Positions 26,714 through 41,700 of a DNA stretch of 64,000 nt are shown in pieces (position 1 is the stretch's first letter; each line of letters begins with the position of its first letter). The notes beneath the pieces were generated by a model. It ran no database searches. It was not told the DNA's origin and saw nothing but the letters and a program-made list of their open reading frames with translations. The position numbers were made by a program, and so were the translations under genes. This stretch comes from Numida meleagris (lineage: Eukaryota; Chordata; Aves; Galliformes; Numididae). Location of the stretch: assembly GCF_002078875.1 (NCBI RefSeq), contig NC_034414.1:19642895-19706894 (forward strand), given 5' to 3'.

Positions 26714-29700
26714 GCAGTGTTTTGCAGTGGGAAGCGTTGGGCACCTTTTAAATCTTAGGCGGAATTTACTGCTGCAAAATTTACCATCATAGTTACTGAA
26801 AGCTGAAAGTTCACATGATCTGAACTATGTGAGCTGTTTTTACGATGCTGCTTTTGATTTAAAACAACCCTGTTTTTCATCTCAGGATTTAGAGCAATAA
26901 ATATATATTGGAACTTGAAACTTTTTATCATAGCCAGATTTAAAATCCAACAGTTTTTAGTGATAAGTATTTGTTGAGTGGCTTCTGCTTGCACGTATGT
27001 AAACAACAAGAACTACTAAATTTCTAGAAACGTTTTCTTGAAAAATATGCTTTGTTTTCTGGTTTTTGGTTTTTATGCGGTAGCCATGGGGAAGCCACAG
27101 CTGCTGCTTGCATGTTTACTTCATAGCTTCTCTCCTTATCCTCCCACCTTCTACTTCCAAGAGAAAAGGAAGTACTGCAGTGGGGAGATATGCTATTTTC
27201 AGTGCAATGGAAGGTGACTCCACTTAAAGAAATATCAGAAAAAAGATACAAAGTTTTCATTTAGTTTGAAGTTCATTACTTTCCAGCTTCTTATGCATTC
27301 AGGGACGTTAATGTGTTTTTCTGTTTGTTCCAGGTAAGTGGCTTATAAACAGGAGGTTTCAGGGAAACTGTTTCTTCATTATTTTATAATAGCTTTTGTA
27401 GGCATTGGAAGAATGTATACTTAGATGTAAAAGAAATCTAATTGTTGCCAAAAGGACATGCTCATATATATTCAGATATCTTCGGTATGACTGGTAGTGA
27501 AGTGTGAATTTTCTTGTAAGAAATGACCAGCAATGGCTGTTACTTCATGGATCTATTCCTTCTGTCTACAGGCGGCTGCTGAAGAGTGAACTGGGATCCT
27601 TCATCACTGATTACTTTCAGGTACTATATGATTTACTTGCTCACTTCTTGAGATTTGGTCTGTTCAGCTTTTTAGCATATAGGAGTCCTTTTCACAAGCA
27701 TGTAACCTGCAAGTTTCATTTGTATTTTGCCGTGAAAGATCGTGGAGGCACAGAATATCTTTTAATGTGGCCCATATAGCCCTCAAGGTAATTGTATTTA
27801 TGGGTGTATATGCTAAATTAGGGGTAATCTTCCTTTGCACTTAAGAAGGGCTACCAGCCACGTGCCAAAAACCAAGGGATTCACTCGAACTATACCTTCT
27901 CCTTCTATTCTTTTTTTTTTTTTTTTTTGCTTTTTTCACTAACATTGAGGATTCTGGACTAGGTTAGCTGAAACAGGGACTAGTAAAGGGGAAGAGAAAA
28001 TATAAAGGCTTTCTGTTTCAGGGGGTGCAGATAAGGAAGTCCCTATCAGCAGGAAATCGACCTGGTTACTGTTTGCCTTCTAGAATATAGATGCAATCTG
28101 TAAAAAAGCAAAAGGTTAAGGATTAGGGAAGATGCAATCAGTCAAAAATCTGTTATTGCTTCTTACTGATGTTGTCCAGATAGACCAAGGCTCACATGCA
28201 ACCACATGAAAGCATGTGTAAGATGATCTTGAGAGAACACCAATGGCTTTCAGTATTGCAAGTTTTTCAGTGTAGTGTTGATTTAAAAAGAAAAGGAGGT
28301 TGCTGAAAACGAGGGATTTTTTTTTGTTGGTTTTATTCCTTTTGAGTAAGAGAGAATTTCAGTACTTTCTGAAGTGGCTGATGCTGCTGTGTGCTATGTT
28401 AATAGTTTTAAAGGGGGGAGGTGAAAAGCGTGTTTCCTATCAGTATTAGATTTCTTGACTTAAAAAAAAAAAATCCCCACTGTACTATCAAGTGAGAAGC
28501 AAACTCTGCACTGGTAGTTTTGTTTCACTTCTTTAGCCCCTATCTTGTACAACTTTCTTACTGGAAAGAGGCAGCTCCTGGTGGTAAGTCGTGGGATGTT
28601 TCCTCAAAGGGAAGCACAGCAGAAAGGTGGTGAACCTGTAGTTCAAACCCATAGAGCTGCTGGATGAAATGGAAATCCGTTGCTATCCTTGCTAACTTGA
28701 AAGCGGGCAGTCAAAGCTTTGCAGATAAATATATGTGGAAAAACTCAACTTTGAAAAAGCTTCATTAAGAGCCCACGTGCTGTGGTGTTAGGCATGGCAT
28801 GGTAGTCTGGAAAAGGTAAAGAATTTCCAGAGGCAGCTTCATGCCTCTGTAAGGCTGAGCAGAGCACCAAGCCACGCGTGTTTCTGAGGGATGTGGGGCG
28901 CTGACGCACAGCTATTATCTGGCTTTGAAGATTCAGTGCATACTGGGGAAGGCCTGGGTGGCTTCCAGTGCTGAACAAGATGCAGCTGCATTGTGTCAGT
29001 GCACGAGGCTGCCCCAAGATGCCTGGGGACAGTGCTGATGCTGGGGTTTGGGTGTGTTGGTGTCTTCCTCCAGCTTACAGATCTCCTGCCTGTTGTGATT
29101 ATGCCAGAGCCAGTGATGTTAGCTGCTGCTCCTTAGATTTTCTAGTTGTAGAGATAAGGATAGAAAACATGGCTTGTGTTACGATCTGTTCACCACTGCC
29201 AGCTGGACCTGCGTTGTGTTGCTGATGGCAAGCAGAGGACACCTGACCCCTTCCTGGGAGAAGGAGCTGATCACCAGCACTGCTTGCCACAAAAGCAGAT
29301 GTGAGAATGTACTCTTGCACCCTGATGGCAGGGCTGTATTACTTCATTTGAAGGTTGCAGTCACAGTGTATGTGTTCAGCACTACCGTGGCCTTTGCCTC
29401 AGAGAGCTTGCAGTGCAAGGGTTAGACTGCAGTCTGTTCTGAATTTGTTTTTCTGTCAGCCTGTCTGCTCACCCTTGTACAAATATCTCAGCGTATACGT
29501 AGCAGTTCAGCTGCTGTTCTCTCACTGAATCCTGGGACTAAAATTTATTTTTGGGCATTTTTTTTAAACTCAACTTTAAAAGAAGTAACTTGGTATCCAT
29601 CAGACTTAGCCTGAAGCAAAACTCTCAGTGCTGGCAAGCCATGAGACAAGCAATGTGAGATAAAGGCTGTTGTAGGAAATTATCTTTTTTTTTTCCCCTG

Positions 29701-32700
29701 CTGTGAGTTAAGATGCATATTTCTGATTCTAGACTGACAGTATATGCCAGTGGTAAATGTTACTGTTCCCTCTGAATGTCTTTATTCAAAGAAATCCCAG
29801 GGCCGTGGAATGGGGAAAGACTGTTCATGTGACAAAAAAGGGCTGATACAATTATTTTATTTGTCTGTGGATTCAGTTTCACTGTTGATGCCAGCTGACT
29901 GAAAGCTATGTTGCTCCACCAAATGATTTGGCTGAAAAAGAAAAGGGGAAAAAAAGATTTAAAAAAGTTTTCAGTTGGGTTGACTGCCACATTGGTCATG
30001 TGCTCATCCCTTCTGACAGCAGGGAGGTGATGAGAGCTGGTCACCAGGATGAGGAGGGGAGTAGAAATGTGTATTTTGGTACAAACTATTTCTGCATCTC
30101 TTAAAGCCCTTTTGAGAAGCTATCCTGAGAACTGAGTTTACTGTTAGGTTGAAAGTGAACCTGAGGGATCTGCTCTCATTTGTAACCTGGCAGTTTTAAA
30201 TATCCTAGCAGCAATTAGAACAGCTAATTGGTTCATGTAATACTTGGATGTAACAAAATAACTTAAATGTTATCCATTTCTTATGCTGCAGCACTTGTAA
30301 CAGGAGCCACTAAAATCATTTTGGTAAATCATTATATTAAGTTTACTTTATACTCACACAGAGAGACAATTTTTTCTAACCACTGAATGTTTAAGACTAA
30401 AATTGAGCAAAGATTTTACTAGCAAAACAAAGCTACTTTTGTGTTCAGCTTGACTTGATTACTCACAAGTCACTTTCACCAACTCCCATGAAAATTACCA
30501 GGTTTTAGCTGCTGACGTTGCTGAAGGAATGTTTAGGAAACTGATGGCATTTAAGCGGTCTTTCTCTATGACCAAACCTTCGTCATACCAGAGTCTGGTT
30601 TGTGTTTGAAAGAGAGATATAATTCCTACAAGGGCTGTGGTAGAAAGCCAGACGTTTCATTCTGAAGGAGATTTGTGTTTATAAGTATGCTGCTTTATCA
30701 ACCCAATTAGATATACAAGCCATATCCTTGGGTCAGAATCTGAGTGCAAATGCCAAATAGCTGGGACTCAGCGTACTCAATATTTGCTGCAGATTTGCCT
30801 TAGTTGCTTCAGGTTTTCCAGCACTGAATGTATCCCTGACCTGATACAATAGCTTCCTGCTGCTGCAGAGGGGTGTGTTGCACCCTCTCCTCTGCTCAGT
30901 AGCTCTGCGGAGCTCCGTCTGCTCTCACCACTGGGTTAGCTGGCTGGCAGGTGAGGAAGCCACGGGCAGGGATCCTATGTTAAGATGCCAGTGTTTGGAG
31001 GAACACGGTGAACTGCAACTGCTCTGGGGCAGCTGTGAGACTTTTCAGGTAAGCTCTTTTCATGCTGTTTGATCCTTACAGTTGCGAAGAATACTTCTGA
31101 AATGTAAAACTGTGTACTGATGCATTATCTTTCTGATTCTGCATATAGCCTGAAAGCAAACCTTTGGAGATGAACTGTTTCTTTTCATTCTCCGAGGCTT
31201 GTTAATCTTGAAACTCGCAGAGGAAAATGGAAACGTTAGCTCTTTCACGGCTAACCGCTTTAGCAGAACTGCCTGGTTTGTGCACGTTAACCCTCAACTA
31301 TCTCCTCCCATGGCAGAGACCCCATCCCTTCTCCAGCACCACCACCTTGACCCATGCCCAGGAATGGCATATGCAGACCTGAAGCCCATTGGCTCTGGTG
31401 CCAAAAGTTGTGGATGAAGGATGGCCAGCTGGGTAGGTGTACTCATTTACTTCAGTGAGAGCTTTGACATTTCGGAAATAGAAGTGAGGCTGTTACATAA
31501 CTCCTAGCCTGTTGCAGTGCGTGCTCCAGGAGGCAGGGAGTCCTGACTCAAGGTTAGGCTCTGTTTTCTGTCTGTATGCAAAATCATGTAAACCACAGTG
31601 CACAAGACTCATGTTGCTGGCGTGTCAAAGTCAAAATAACAAGATAAGAGTGGATAAGTGCAAAACTAAGCAGTGACAGTCCAAGCCCTGATCCAAGCCA
31701 AAATGGATTTTCTGCCTTTGTTGCTGTTAAGAGTTCAGTCAGCGGGGAGTGCATCCATCCCTCTGCCAAGGAAAGCATGCACTTGCCCTTTGCTTAAATT
31801 GCTGTTCTATCTCTGACCAGGACTCTGCCCTGTCCAGTGTCTCTTTTGATGCATTTTCTCTCTTGCAAGTCTGCTTTTAAAGTTGTGCTAACAGCAGAAA
31901 ACACTGTGTGCCGCTCTGTCCTGCCCACTCAAATAGAAAACTGGTGTGTGTGATGCTTCCCTTCCCGATGCCAGGCTTCTACTTTTGCCCATTTCATAGA
32001 AAGGCAAGGCACAGCAGCTCGGGTGCTGAAGCGGCTGTTGCAGCTCAGTAAGGGCACCACTCGCTCTGCCTGCTGGGCCTCCCTTGTGCCTGTGGCTGGA
32101 GTGGTGCTGCCTGTGAGGGAGCAGAACGCCTCCACCCCCGGGTATGATCTGTGGGGCTCAGCTGTGCTCTGCAGCCGTCCTGTGGGGGAGGCTGCTCTTT
32201 GCTATTGTATTTCCATCTTCAGTGTCTGAGTACCCCTCCTCAGGCTGGTCTGCTGATTATTTCTGTTTTATCTGGTGCTTTCTAGGGCCTGAACAGGCAC
32301 AGCACAACTCTAGAGGATCCAGCTTTGTTAGCATGGGGGGCCTGGGCCAGTTCAGCCCCCGGGCTTTGAGCCCAGTGCAGGACCCAGTCCTAGGTGGCTG
32401 TGGTAGAAGATGCCTGCCTTCAGGTCTATACATCTCTTCTCTGTGAATGTGCATGATTCACTGGTTGTTACCGCTCAAAACTTCCTGCGGGGCTGTCCCC
32501 TCTTGGGGCTGTCCGCAGGCAGGCTCCACGTGGGGACACGCTTATGGTAGCAGAGCTGTGTGGGCATGGCCACGTGGGATTTTCCTGTAGCTGCTGCCAA
32601 GCGGGGGCATTGCGGTCTGGGTCACGGCGGAGCTGCCTACTCGTCTGCCTGCTCTGCCCTCCTCCTTACTCCCTCTGCTTCGCTTTCTCTCTTTGTGTGG

Positions 32701-35700
32701 GGTTTCTTATTTTTAGTCTGGATTTTGAGCAAGGCTGTCTCTAGAAGAGTATTTTAGGATATTGCTTCATTTTTTTCTCTAGCTGTTTGTTTTCTATGTA
32801 GGATCAAAATGTTTTCTGTGTTTCTATCACTGTTTTCCCCTCTTTCTAGAAAGAAAATAAAAATGGGGGAAGGATGTATGCTTTGGGTTGGAAATTCTGC
32901 AGCTTACAGAGACTTGCATTTTTAAAACACTGCCAGAATTAGGTAGGTGTTTGTGTGCAGCTGGCATGCTGACTAGCAACTTGTTAAAACCCGGTAAATA
33001 AATTTGAGTGGTACTGTTTTCTCAAATTAATGTCAGACCATCCTGGAAACAGTGGCTCTGAGCTTGCAGAGCCTGGAGAGGTGCATTTAACACTAGAATA
33101 CAAAGCCCCAGTTGGTTTGAAGGGGGATGCATTTAAGAAATGATGGTATGTGTGGAAGAGAGACTTTTTTTCCATCCAGTAAAATGGGGCCAATTATTTT
33201 GTGCTTGCTCTGGACCAGTTTTTTTCTGTTCCAAGATTATATTTCTGCTTGATCAGTTAGTATTTATTTGTTCATTTTAATGTGGCTTTTTAGAATTGGA
33301 GTTTTTAGAATTTAGAATTCGGCTTGGAGAGCTGAAAGGAAAATAATTTTTTTTTCTGTAATTAAATGGGTGTTCAAGCATACTTTTTTCCTCAGTGTGG
33401 TGATTTATTGGGAAATATTACTATTTTTGGATTAGGGACAATTCCTCTGTGCCTTGCTAACGTTCAGATACAAGACGTTCAGATAAGATGTGACATTTCC
33501 TGTGATGGCTTAAGCTTTCTCAGTCTTTTCTGTGAGCGGTTGTCCAAAACTCAGCTGCTTTTCACTGCTTTCGGCTCGATCATACCCCTCCAGCAGCACA
33601 AGCTGCATCGGTGGAAGGACTGTCACCCAGAGCAGCTCCTGCTGGTTCTGTACAGGCCATTTCTGTGGCCAGGCACCTGCACCTCCCACGGGCAGTGTCT
33701 CGTTTGCTTCTGGCTAAGTCAGCTGGGTTTGCTTGGACTCCTCATGCTGTGCCATCAGGCACTCTGGCTGATTTTGGTCAGAGCGTAGCAGGACCCCACA
33801 CAGGCTTTTTCAGATAAATGCATCCTTCAAGCTTGCTTGGTGCAAGTCTCTACTTGATCCTGCTCGTAAAAATAAGATTTTCTTCTTCTTTCAGCTCTGT
33901 GCCTCTGTTTTGCCTCTGGCATTCAGGGATAAAGCAGTAATGAAACCCATAACCTAGGCAAAGTCTGATACAGACTTTTGCCAAGGCTACCTTTATTACA
34001 TTGTATTGATTTGTCAGCAAACCATGTAGGATTTTTTTAATGAAATTTACTTACCTGTCTTGCTTGATCTGAGAAGAGAACATTCGAGTTGAATCAGTTT
34101 CTAAGCCTGTGACTTGAGCAGAAAAGAGAAAATTTGAGATGTTTGAAACATCTGCCACGACTACATGTTGTGGAACTGAACTTTTTTCTTAGAAGCCCTA
34201 AGAATGAGATTATGTAATCTATATATTACATGGAAATAGATACATTCATAAAGCATAAAGTAGGAAAAAATTATTCTGATCTGGGAATATCAAGAGTCCA
34301 GAAAAGCAGACTTATTTTCAGAAGAATTTGATGGCTTTTTGAGCTGGTGTCGGCAGCTGGGGGCGGTGGGACTGGTGCTGCTGGAGCTGCCCGGGTGGTT
34401 GCCCAGGTGTCAGGAGCAGCAGGGACCAGAGCAGACCAGGCTTGGGAGGCACACAGCCTGAGACCTGGGAGCATCTACTCACTGTCACTAGCATTGTAGA
34501 TTGTAGAGTGCTCTGCTGGCACCCACAGCTCTTTGACTGTAGTTTAATTAGAGTCATTTGTACACTATTTGTGAATGGATTCAGAAGGTCACACGCAGAA
34601 GTCCTTAGGCAATTTTTAGCATGTTCCTGTGACAAACAGGAATGTTCAGGTCAGCTCTGATTCCTGAGCTGGAATTGCTAGTGTTGTTGGATAGTAGACT
34701 ATGGAAAAGTTTTGTAGTTTGACTGGACTGTGTGGATAAGATTGTTTCTGTACTGTGCCAGAGCTAGCAAAGGTTAATCTTGTGACTTGGATGGGCAATT
34801 CAAATAACTTCATCCTGTGTTTTGACCCTAGAATGCTCTGTTTCTGTTGTGTAACTAATTTAAAAGAAACCTGTATTTTCCATTACTTTGAGAATAAGAC
34901 TTTACTAAATATTTTTGGGTTTGAATTCTGAGGGGAAAAGGAAAAAGGATTCCTGCTAGTAGGATTAAATTAGCTTAAAACAGACGTGACCATTGACTCT
35001 TTTTCTCTTGTATACACTGTGTAACATTTAAGTGTTATTGCTACTGCCAGAGTTAACCACTGGCAGAGAGGGGGGCCATTCCTCCCTCCTGTCATGACCA
35101 AACTCTGAGTACAAATTAGGGGACTCTGCATCAATACAGTGTATCCAGAGATGGGATGTATGGGACAGGGGGTGGGGGAGGCCTGCAGTCCCAGTTCAGT
35201 ATTGGCTTTTGCAGTAGGACAGATGCAGAGGTGGACTGCTCTCTTAGCCTGGGCAAGCTCATGATGTTACCTGTTTGTGTTGTGACCGAAGCAGGCTGGT
35301 ACATGGTTACGGTAGAAGGCAGGTCTGACATCCAAAGCAGCAACACGGGCAGGTTTGTGGTACAGCAGGAGGTGATGTGGCAGAATGTTGTAAAGGCAGT
35401 GTTCGCATTTGCTTCTCAGCTGCTGAAGCAGTTGAGACATGCAGCTTTGACCTGGTTACCCATGAAAGGTCTTCCTCTGCGCTTTTAAACAAGTGTTTCA
35501 AGTATGTGCTGGGTCTGTTGTGTACCCCCAAGAGGCTGCATCAGAGGGAGTTGATGAGCGTGCAGAACTTGCAGTGAGACCAGGTCTGGCGGCAGTGCTT
35601 TGAGCAAGTACTATGGCATGACTGATCTTCAACTGTGTATAAAGTGGGTAACATCTGAAAAAAAGAAGCACGCACGTTCTTCCATGTTTATTTTGAATAA

Positions 35701-38700
35701 TGGAAAAGGCAAATGCATCTCTCTCTCTCTTCTCTTTTGGCAGAACCAGCTCCTTGCGAAAGGCTTGCTGTTCATAGAGGAGAAGATTAAGCTGTGTGAA
35801 GGCAAGTACAGTAAGAAACCCATTTTGGAGTGGGGGTACTTGTGGGCCCTTTTGAGTCATGCTTTGATGTTTGGCCAGAGGAGATAATTCAGACAACTGA
35901 AGAGCATACAGCCCTTTCTGGTACTACCTGAGGGCGTCACACAAACTCTTGGGGTCAGGTTGCTCTGCAGTCTGTGCACAGCCTGGAGAGCTGTTTGCAG
36001 AACCGTGTGGCTGCAGTATTCCTGCCAGCCATGGCTTTACCACAGGAGTGGTAGTGTGGGTCTTGGGTGGCATTTGAACCTGGGCTCAATGAACTTCTAG
36101 GCTGGATGTGAATCCTGTTGTGAAACTGTGCCGAGTGTCCTCCGCCTTTTATTTCTGAATGTGATTTGCAGCTCTATAGTCTGACTGTTTGGACTCTTGG
36201 GAGCATGATTTTAGTTACAGCAGTACTGTGTCATTAAGCTTTTGAGAGCTGAGCTAACAGGTCTTGTGTAAATGTAAAGAGAAAATGGTCATGTGTTTGG
36301 GATTGAAATTCTTCAGGATAGAAGCGAACCATTCATGAAGATCTGTTCAAACCACTGGGTTCAGATGCCTGCTGCCACAGAGCCTGTGGACCAAGGCCAG
36401 CTTGGAGCAGCAAGGCTAAGGGGTAGCTATTGGGGGAGTTAGTCTTGTCATTAATGGTCTGCTCAAGCAGAGAGTGCTGACTGGAACACACATCTTTATT
36501 CAAAACTAGGCTACCATTTGATTTGACCCAGTTTTGCAGCCTGTAGGGAAGATCCTTTGCTAATCATCAGCTTGCTGTATCTGGGTCATTAAATGCCAGT
36601 AGACACTTCTAATCTTGTGTCATTGTTGGTGCTGAATTACTCCACACTGTTCTTCATCAAGTGACTTGTCCATCTGGCCAGCAGGCTGTGGGACTGACTG
36701 GACCTTGGTGATGGAGCTGTGTGGTTGCCAGCCCTCTGCTTGGTGTGTGCTTCTTTAGCACAGACACTGTAATTGAGGGGGGAAAAGGCAGATTTATGCA
36801 CTTTTCATGAATGTGGGTACCTGCCATGCTGCCACCAGCTCTTCAGACTAGACACTGTATGGCTTATCACAGTCTGATATTTTGTTTTTTTTTTTAATGT
36901 TTATTCATATAAATCTATTCACATTTCTGCTATAGCATGAAGAAAAGTGAGTTGCAATCTACAATAAACTGAGAGCAGACGGGGAGTAGTTTGCAGCCTG
37001 TGAAGTAGTTTAGGTGGGATGAAATTTCCCAGGCGGACAGCAAATCCCCCTTGCTATGCTTTATTTTTCTTCCCCCAGTTTGAAGTGACCCTGGAGCCAC
37101 TGCACACATGCAGGCTGGCATCTCTGCATGAGATGACTCATGACCACTTTTCCTTCATAACATGTAGACTTGTTCCAGGTCCTGTGGTCGCAGCAACAAG
37201 AACTTCTTGTACGCCTTTTCTGTTAATTCTGTCTTACTGGAAAATTTCTCCTGTCCCGGTACTCAAAGATGGAATCGCGTTCCTGCTGCGGGGCATGACA
37301 GTGTTTTACTGCGTCTGGTTTTTCTTACCTCAGTCTCATATTTTAATGTAATTTTTCTTAATATACTGTCAGACTCTTTTTCAATGCCTGTAGGATTTAT
37401 AATTTCTTGAAGAAATGAACCACTCTCCGTTCCCCTTCAGAAGGAAAAGTATTCTGGCATTTCTCTTCTAGTTCCACACAGACAAATTGCAGTCCTGGGG
37501 AAGAGACAGAGGGGGGAGAAGTTCACCTGTTTCCTGTTGTCTTTTTCACTTATGGCTGGCAGTTTCTGGCAGTGGGTATCTGTTATGGGGGTGCTGGGTA
37601 GGTCTCACGTGCTCCGCTTCTGAAGCTGGTGTCATATCTGAGATACTTCCCTCTCGGCACTCCTGCAGTCAGTGAGGTCTCTGCTTGAAAGGAAACATCT
37701 GCAGAACGTGGTCCTGCTGACTCTTCCCTCTGACTGGGTCATAAGCAACATGACCAATGGGCAACCCACTGAAAGCCCACGTGGAAGTCTCCAGATAGGG
37801 AAAACACTTCAGTGCATAGTGATAAGGCTTCCCTTAGATGCAATTTTATTGTGTTCCAGTTCCTAATTTAAGCTTGAGGCTGAGACTTTGAAGCTGCCTT
37901 GAGCAGCCGTCTTCATTTACTGCTCCTTGAGTCTTGACTACTTGAGAGCTCCTCCATATGAGGCTCTGTGAGAGGTACCCTGGGAAATGAATTTGTCACA
38001 AACATATATTATTAGATGTCTGTCTGTATTTGCTCCTGGTATTTCTAGGGGTTGTATCTAAAACTTGAAAAAAGCTTGGCAAAACATTGGCACTTGGGAT
38101 GGGAAAAATCCCCTAAAAAGCTTTGAGATTTTGGGCCTAAATGCTGAGAAACATGCAGCTCTTAAGTCAAGCCTATGAGAATAATTTACAGTGTCTATTC
38201 AAACTATTATGTTTGGTAAAGCATTTTTTGGTTAATAATAGGCTTTTGACCACGGTTGTATTCTTGTTATGGGAGTCATGAGTTGCATAGCATAGTCTGC
38301 CTTCATTTTAAATATCCACTTATGCTTGAGGATATGTGTTGCAGTCAGATTCACATGAGGGGTAACCACAAGTGGATTTCACTCAGGAACCTCCAATTTG
38401 CCACGTTTGAGAAGAGAAGCCCTGAGAGGACTGCTGTGGCTTTGTGGCCTGTCAGAGTTGTAGGTTGCTGGGAGAGTTAATGACTTCTGTGTCTGTTCTG
38501 GAGGGTGGTCAGATGCTGGAGGTGGCTTTGTTCTTACAAAAGGTCTCTCTGACTCAGTGGCCGCAGGACAGCTGATACTGGCTGTGACCTCCCAGTTTCC
38601 ATATGCAGCTGCTAGCATGCAGCCAGGCTCCTGTAATAGTTTAGCAATTGTGAGCTGTGGAGTTGCACGGTCCTTTGCTTGGAGTTGGAGCCTCCTTTCA

Positions 38701-41700
38701 AAGAGATGCTTCGCCATTTTGTTGGAGCTTGTCTTGTGTTTTGTGTGGAGCCTGTTCTCTTTGCACTAAGCGACAGAGCAGTTTATGATCACAACCTTGT
38801 GTCTCTGTCAGTTAAGGCAAAGCTTAGCTGGGCTATGCCACTTTCTGTGAGGAAACTGAGTGTGAGTTTGTATCTCTTATTTGGGGAAGTAGAGAGTAGT
38901 GGAACAATTCAACTTGATTTCAGTGTCCCTGTTGCTAAAGCTCTTTCTTGCTCCCAATCTCTGTTTTTGTAGGTGAGGATCGCATTGACATCCTGTCTGA
39001 AATTTGGGATCACTACTTTACAGAGACTCTTCCTACGCTCCAGGCAATATTCTACCCAGTCCAGGTAATCTTAACTCAAATAACCGCAATGTCTGCTAAC
39101 AGCATGGGGAAATGTTTGTTTCAGCAGAACTGGCTAGTGGCTAAGCAGGTCTCAAAACCTTGAAGCTGAATCTGAGAGGCAGTAGCATTTGCCCAGATCA
39201 GCATTTGTTTTTAAGAAGGACTGCTAAAATCTACTGGGCTAGCACAGTCTTCTGAGCTTTTATTTCCCTTTGCCTACCCTCTGTCTGTGCTTAGCTAAGC
39301 TTGTACAGCTAAATTATTGGATTATTTGTCTAGATTGAAGCTCTGGACCATTTGCAAAAGTACGTTCTTCCATTTCTAAAAATCTGGAACTCTGGTACAG
39401 ATGATAGTGCTGACGATTTGTCTTCAGAGAAGGAAATCTGAAGTCCAGATCATGAGCAAATGTGTCTTACTCATCCAAACTACTTTTGGAGTGCTTATGT
39501 CCAAGCTCTGTCTTTGGAAAATCCTCTGTTAGGGTTTTTAAAGCTTTGATAAAGGGGCAAGTAAATCTCTAAGGACAAATGAACAACTTGTGCAAGACTT
39601 ATTTATACTGGGTATTTTAAAGCTGAGTATCCCATCAGAATTGTTGAGCTCTATCAGTTTTTCACGTAGTTTTGGTCAACGTTTCCGTATGAGAAATGTG
39701 GATACCTCCCTAGGCTCTTTTGATTTTCTGTCCTGTCAGAGAAGCAAAAATGTACTTCATGAGTAGACTGACATTCTGACAAATGCTAGCTGCCTTCTTG
39801 ACTTTTGACTGTTCCATGAGATGTGTTTTCTGGAAAAGCTTCTTTTCTTTTAGTTATATTCCCTTTGTTTTGTTTGAAAGACAGCATGTAAAGCTCAAAG
39901 TTTGTCCTTTTCCTCTAATCCTATTAAAGCTAGCATCTCCTAAAAGAACAAAGACCTTCTATAAAAACAGACACTAACCTTTTTACTGTGTTTATTTTTA
40001 TTCTTTCCTTGCTGCAGAAGCTTAAAGGTAGGTGTTTGGCAGCTAAAACTGCACAATTCCACTACGCTCCCTTTCTCTCCCTTTGCAACTAACTCACAGT
40101 CATGGTGTGATCTCATCTGTTTATGTAGCAGTTTCTGCTCTGCAGTTATCTGTGCTCTGTAGAAACAACTGAGCTAACTGTGTTATGTGATACCTGCAAA
40201 TGCTAATAATTCTTCCACTTACCAGAAAAACCTGCTTCAGCGCAAAAACTACTGTGCAGTAGTTGCAGCTTTTGGAATTTAATTGGTAGTGATTAAACTA
40301 TGAGTATGGGATGTTGAGATTCTTTGAAATAATAACTTTCTTAGTGTCTTTCTTGTTGCAAAGTCTTTGTCAAAAATCTGTCACAGAAGCTGTTAGGGAA
40401 GTATTGTCGTTCCACAGATGAAGAACTGAAATGTAACAGATCGCGTATTTTAAACTTTGCAAGCACCTATGTCCTACATGCATTTATGGATTTGACTCCC
40501 TCTGGATACATCTAAGAGCCTGACTCTAAGTAAGCTGTCCTAGGTTACAATCAAGTGAGTTGCTGGTGCAGCAAAAAAAACCTAATGTATATTGGTCTTA
40601 TCCCCAGGCTAGTGCCCTGATAACAAGCTTGGTTTCTCCTATGAATAAGGAACTGTATGTGCCTATTTATCTGGTGTATTACCAAATGAAAAGAGATCAT
40701 CCAGCAAATCTCTTTCACCAAGTTGCTGTTCTTCATGCACTACTCCAATAGCTGAGAAAGTCTGTGTGCTGTTGGCTCCTCAACATTTGAAACTCCTTTG
40801 TTGCAAATGCCAACATAAGCATTTTGTGACTTTCTGTGATCCTGGCAGCTGACCATTCAAAATGAAAGTAAGTCAGCCAAATATGTGAGCGTGTTACCAA
40901 TGGCAGTAACCAGAAGTAACTTTCTGTCTCAACTGAGTTTGAACCTGAGGCTCATAGCTATTGCAGAAGTATGACCTTTAAGCGGCCGAGTGGGTTAAAT
41001 TGCTGTACAGAGGAAAACTATGTAAACAGGTCAGTGACTTTAATATAATTGCAGCTGTTGATGTAACCACTTGGTGTGGAAAAAGAATAGCAAGTCTTGT
41101 TTTGTTTGGCACAGTGAGATGTTTGCATTTTGAAATGAGATACGAAATTAATGGGGCCAAACTGTATGATATAAATAAAGCATGCAGCTGCTGAAATACA
41201 GTTTGGAGATAAATATGAACCAGACTGTTCTACACCTTGATGTTTCGAAGCACTCAGTGCTGGTTTAAAAACAGCAATGTGCTTTCACAGTGGCAGTGCT
41301 GCCTGCCACAGCACTGGCTTTAGGTCATATTTACATTTTGATGATGCTGTTAATTATGACATTAAAACCATTATGAATTAATGATTAACTGATGTTAATT
41401 CCTTCCAGCTAAATATTTGCCTGAGTGAGTATGTTACGGATACTATAAAATGGTCACAAAATGGAATGCAGGTCAGAGATTAATGTGTTGGGGAGAACAA
41501 GGAAAACTTTGGGCTGGAAAGTAGGCAGGGCTGGGAGGAAACTTTCTGCTGTTAAATGGGGCAAGGTAAAGTCACGTGTATCTTAAGCCTAGCAGAAGAA
41601 AATGCAGTAACACACCAGAATGCCCAGTCAGGTTCAAGGATATCTAGTTTGCTAAGAAATAGAACAGTTTCTTCACTTGTTAAACCTGCTCACTTGTTGA

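Noticed and set aside
35806..35807. GT at caa|gtacag as the donor for the 35744 exon
   Set aside because: Joining there to 38973 creates a TGA immediately and breaks the conserved segment.
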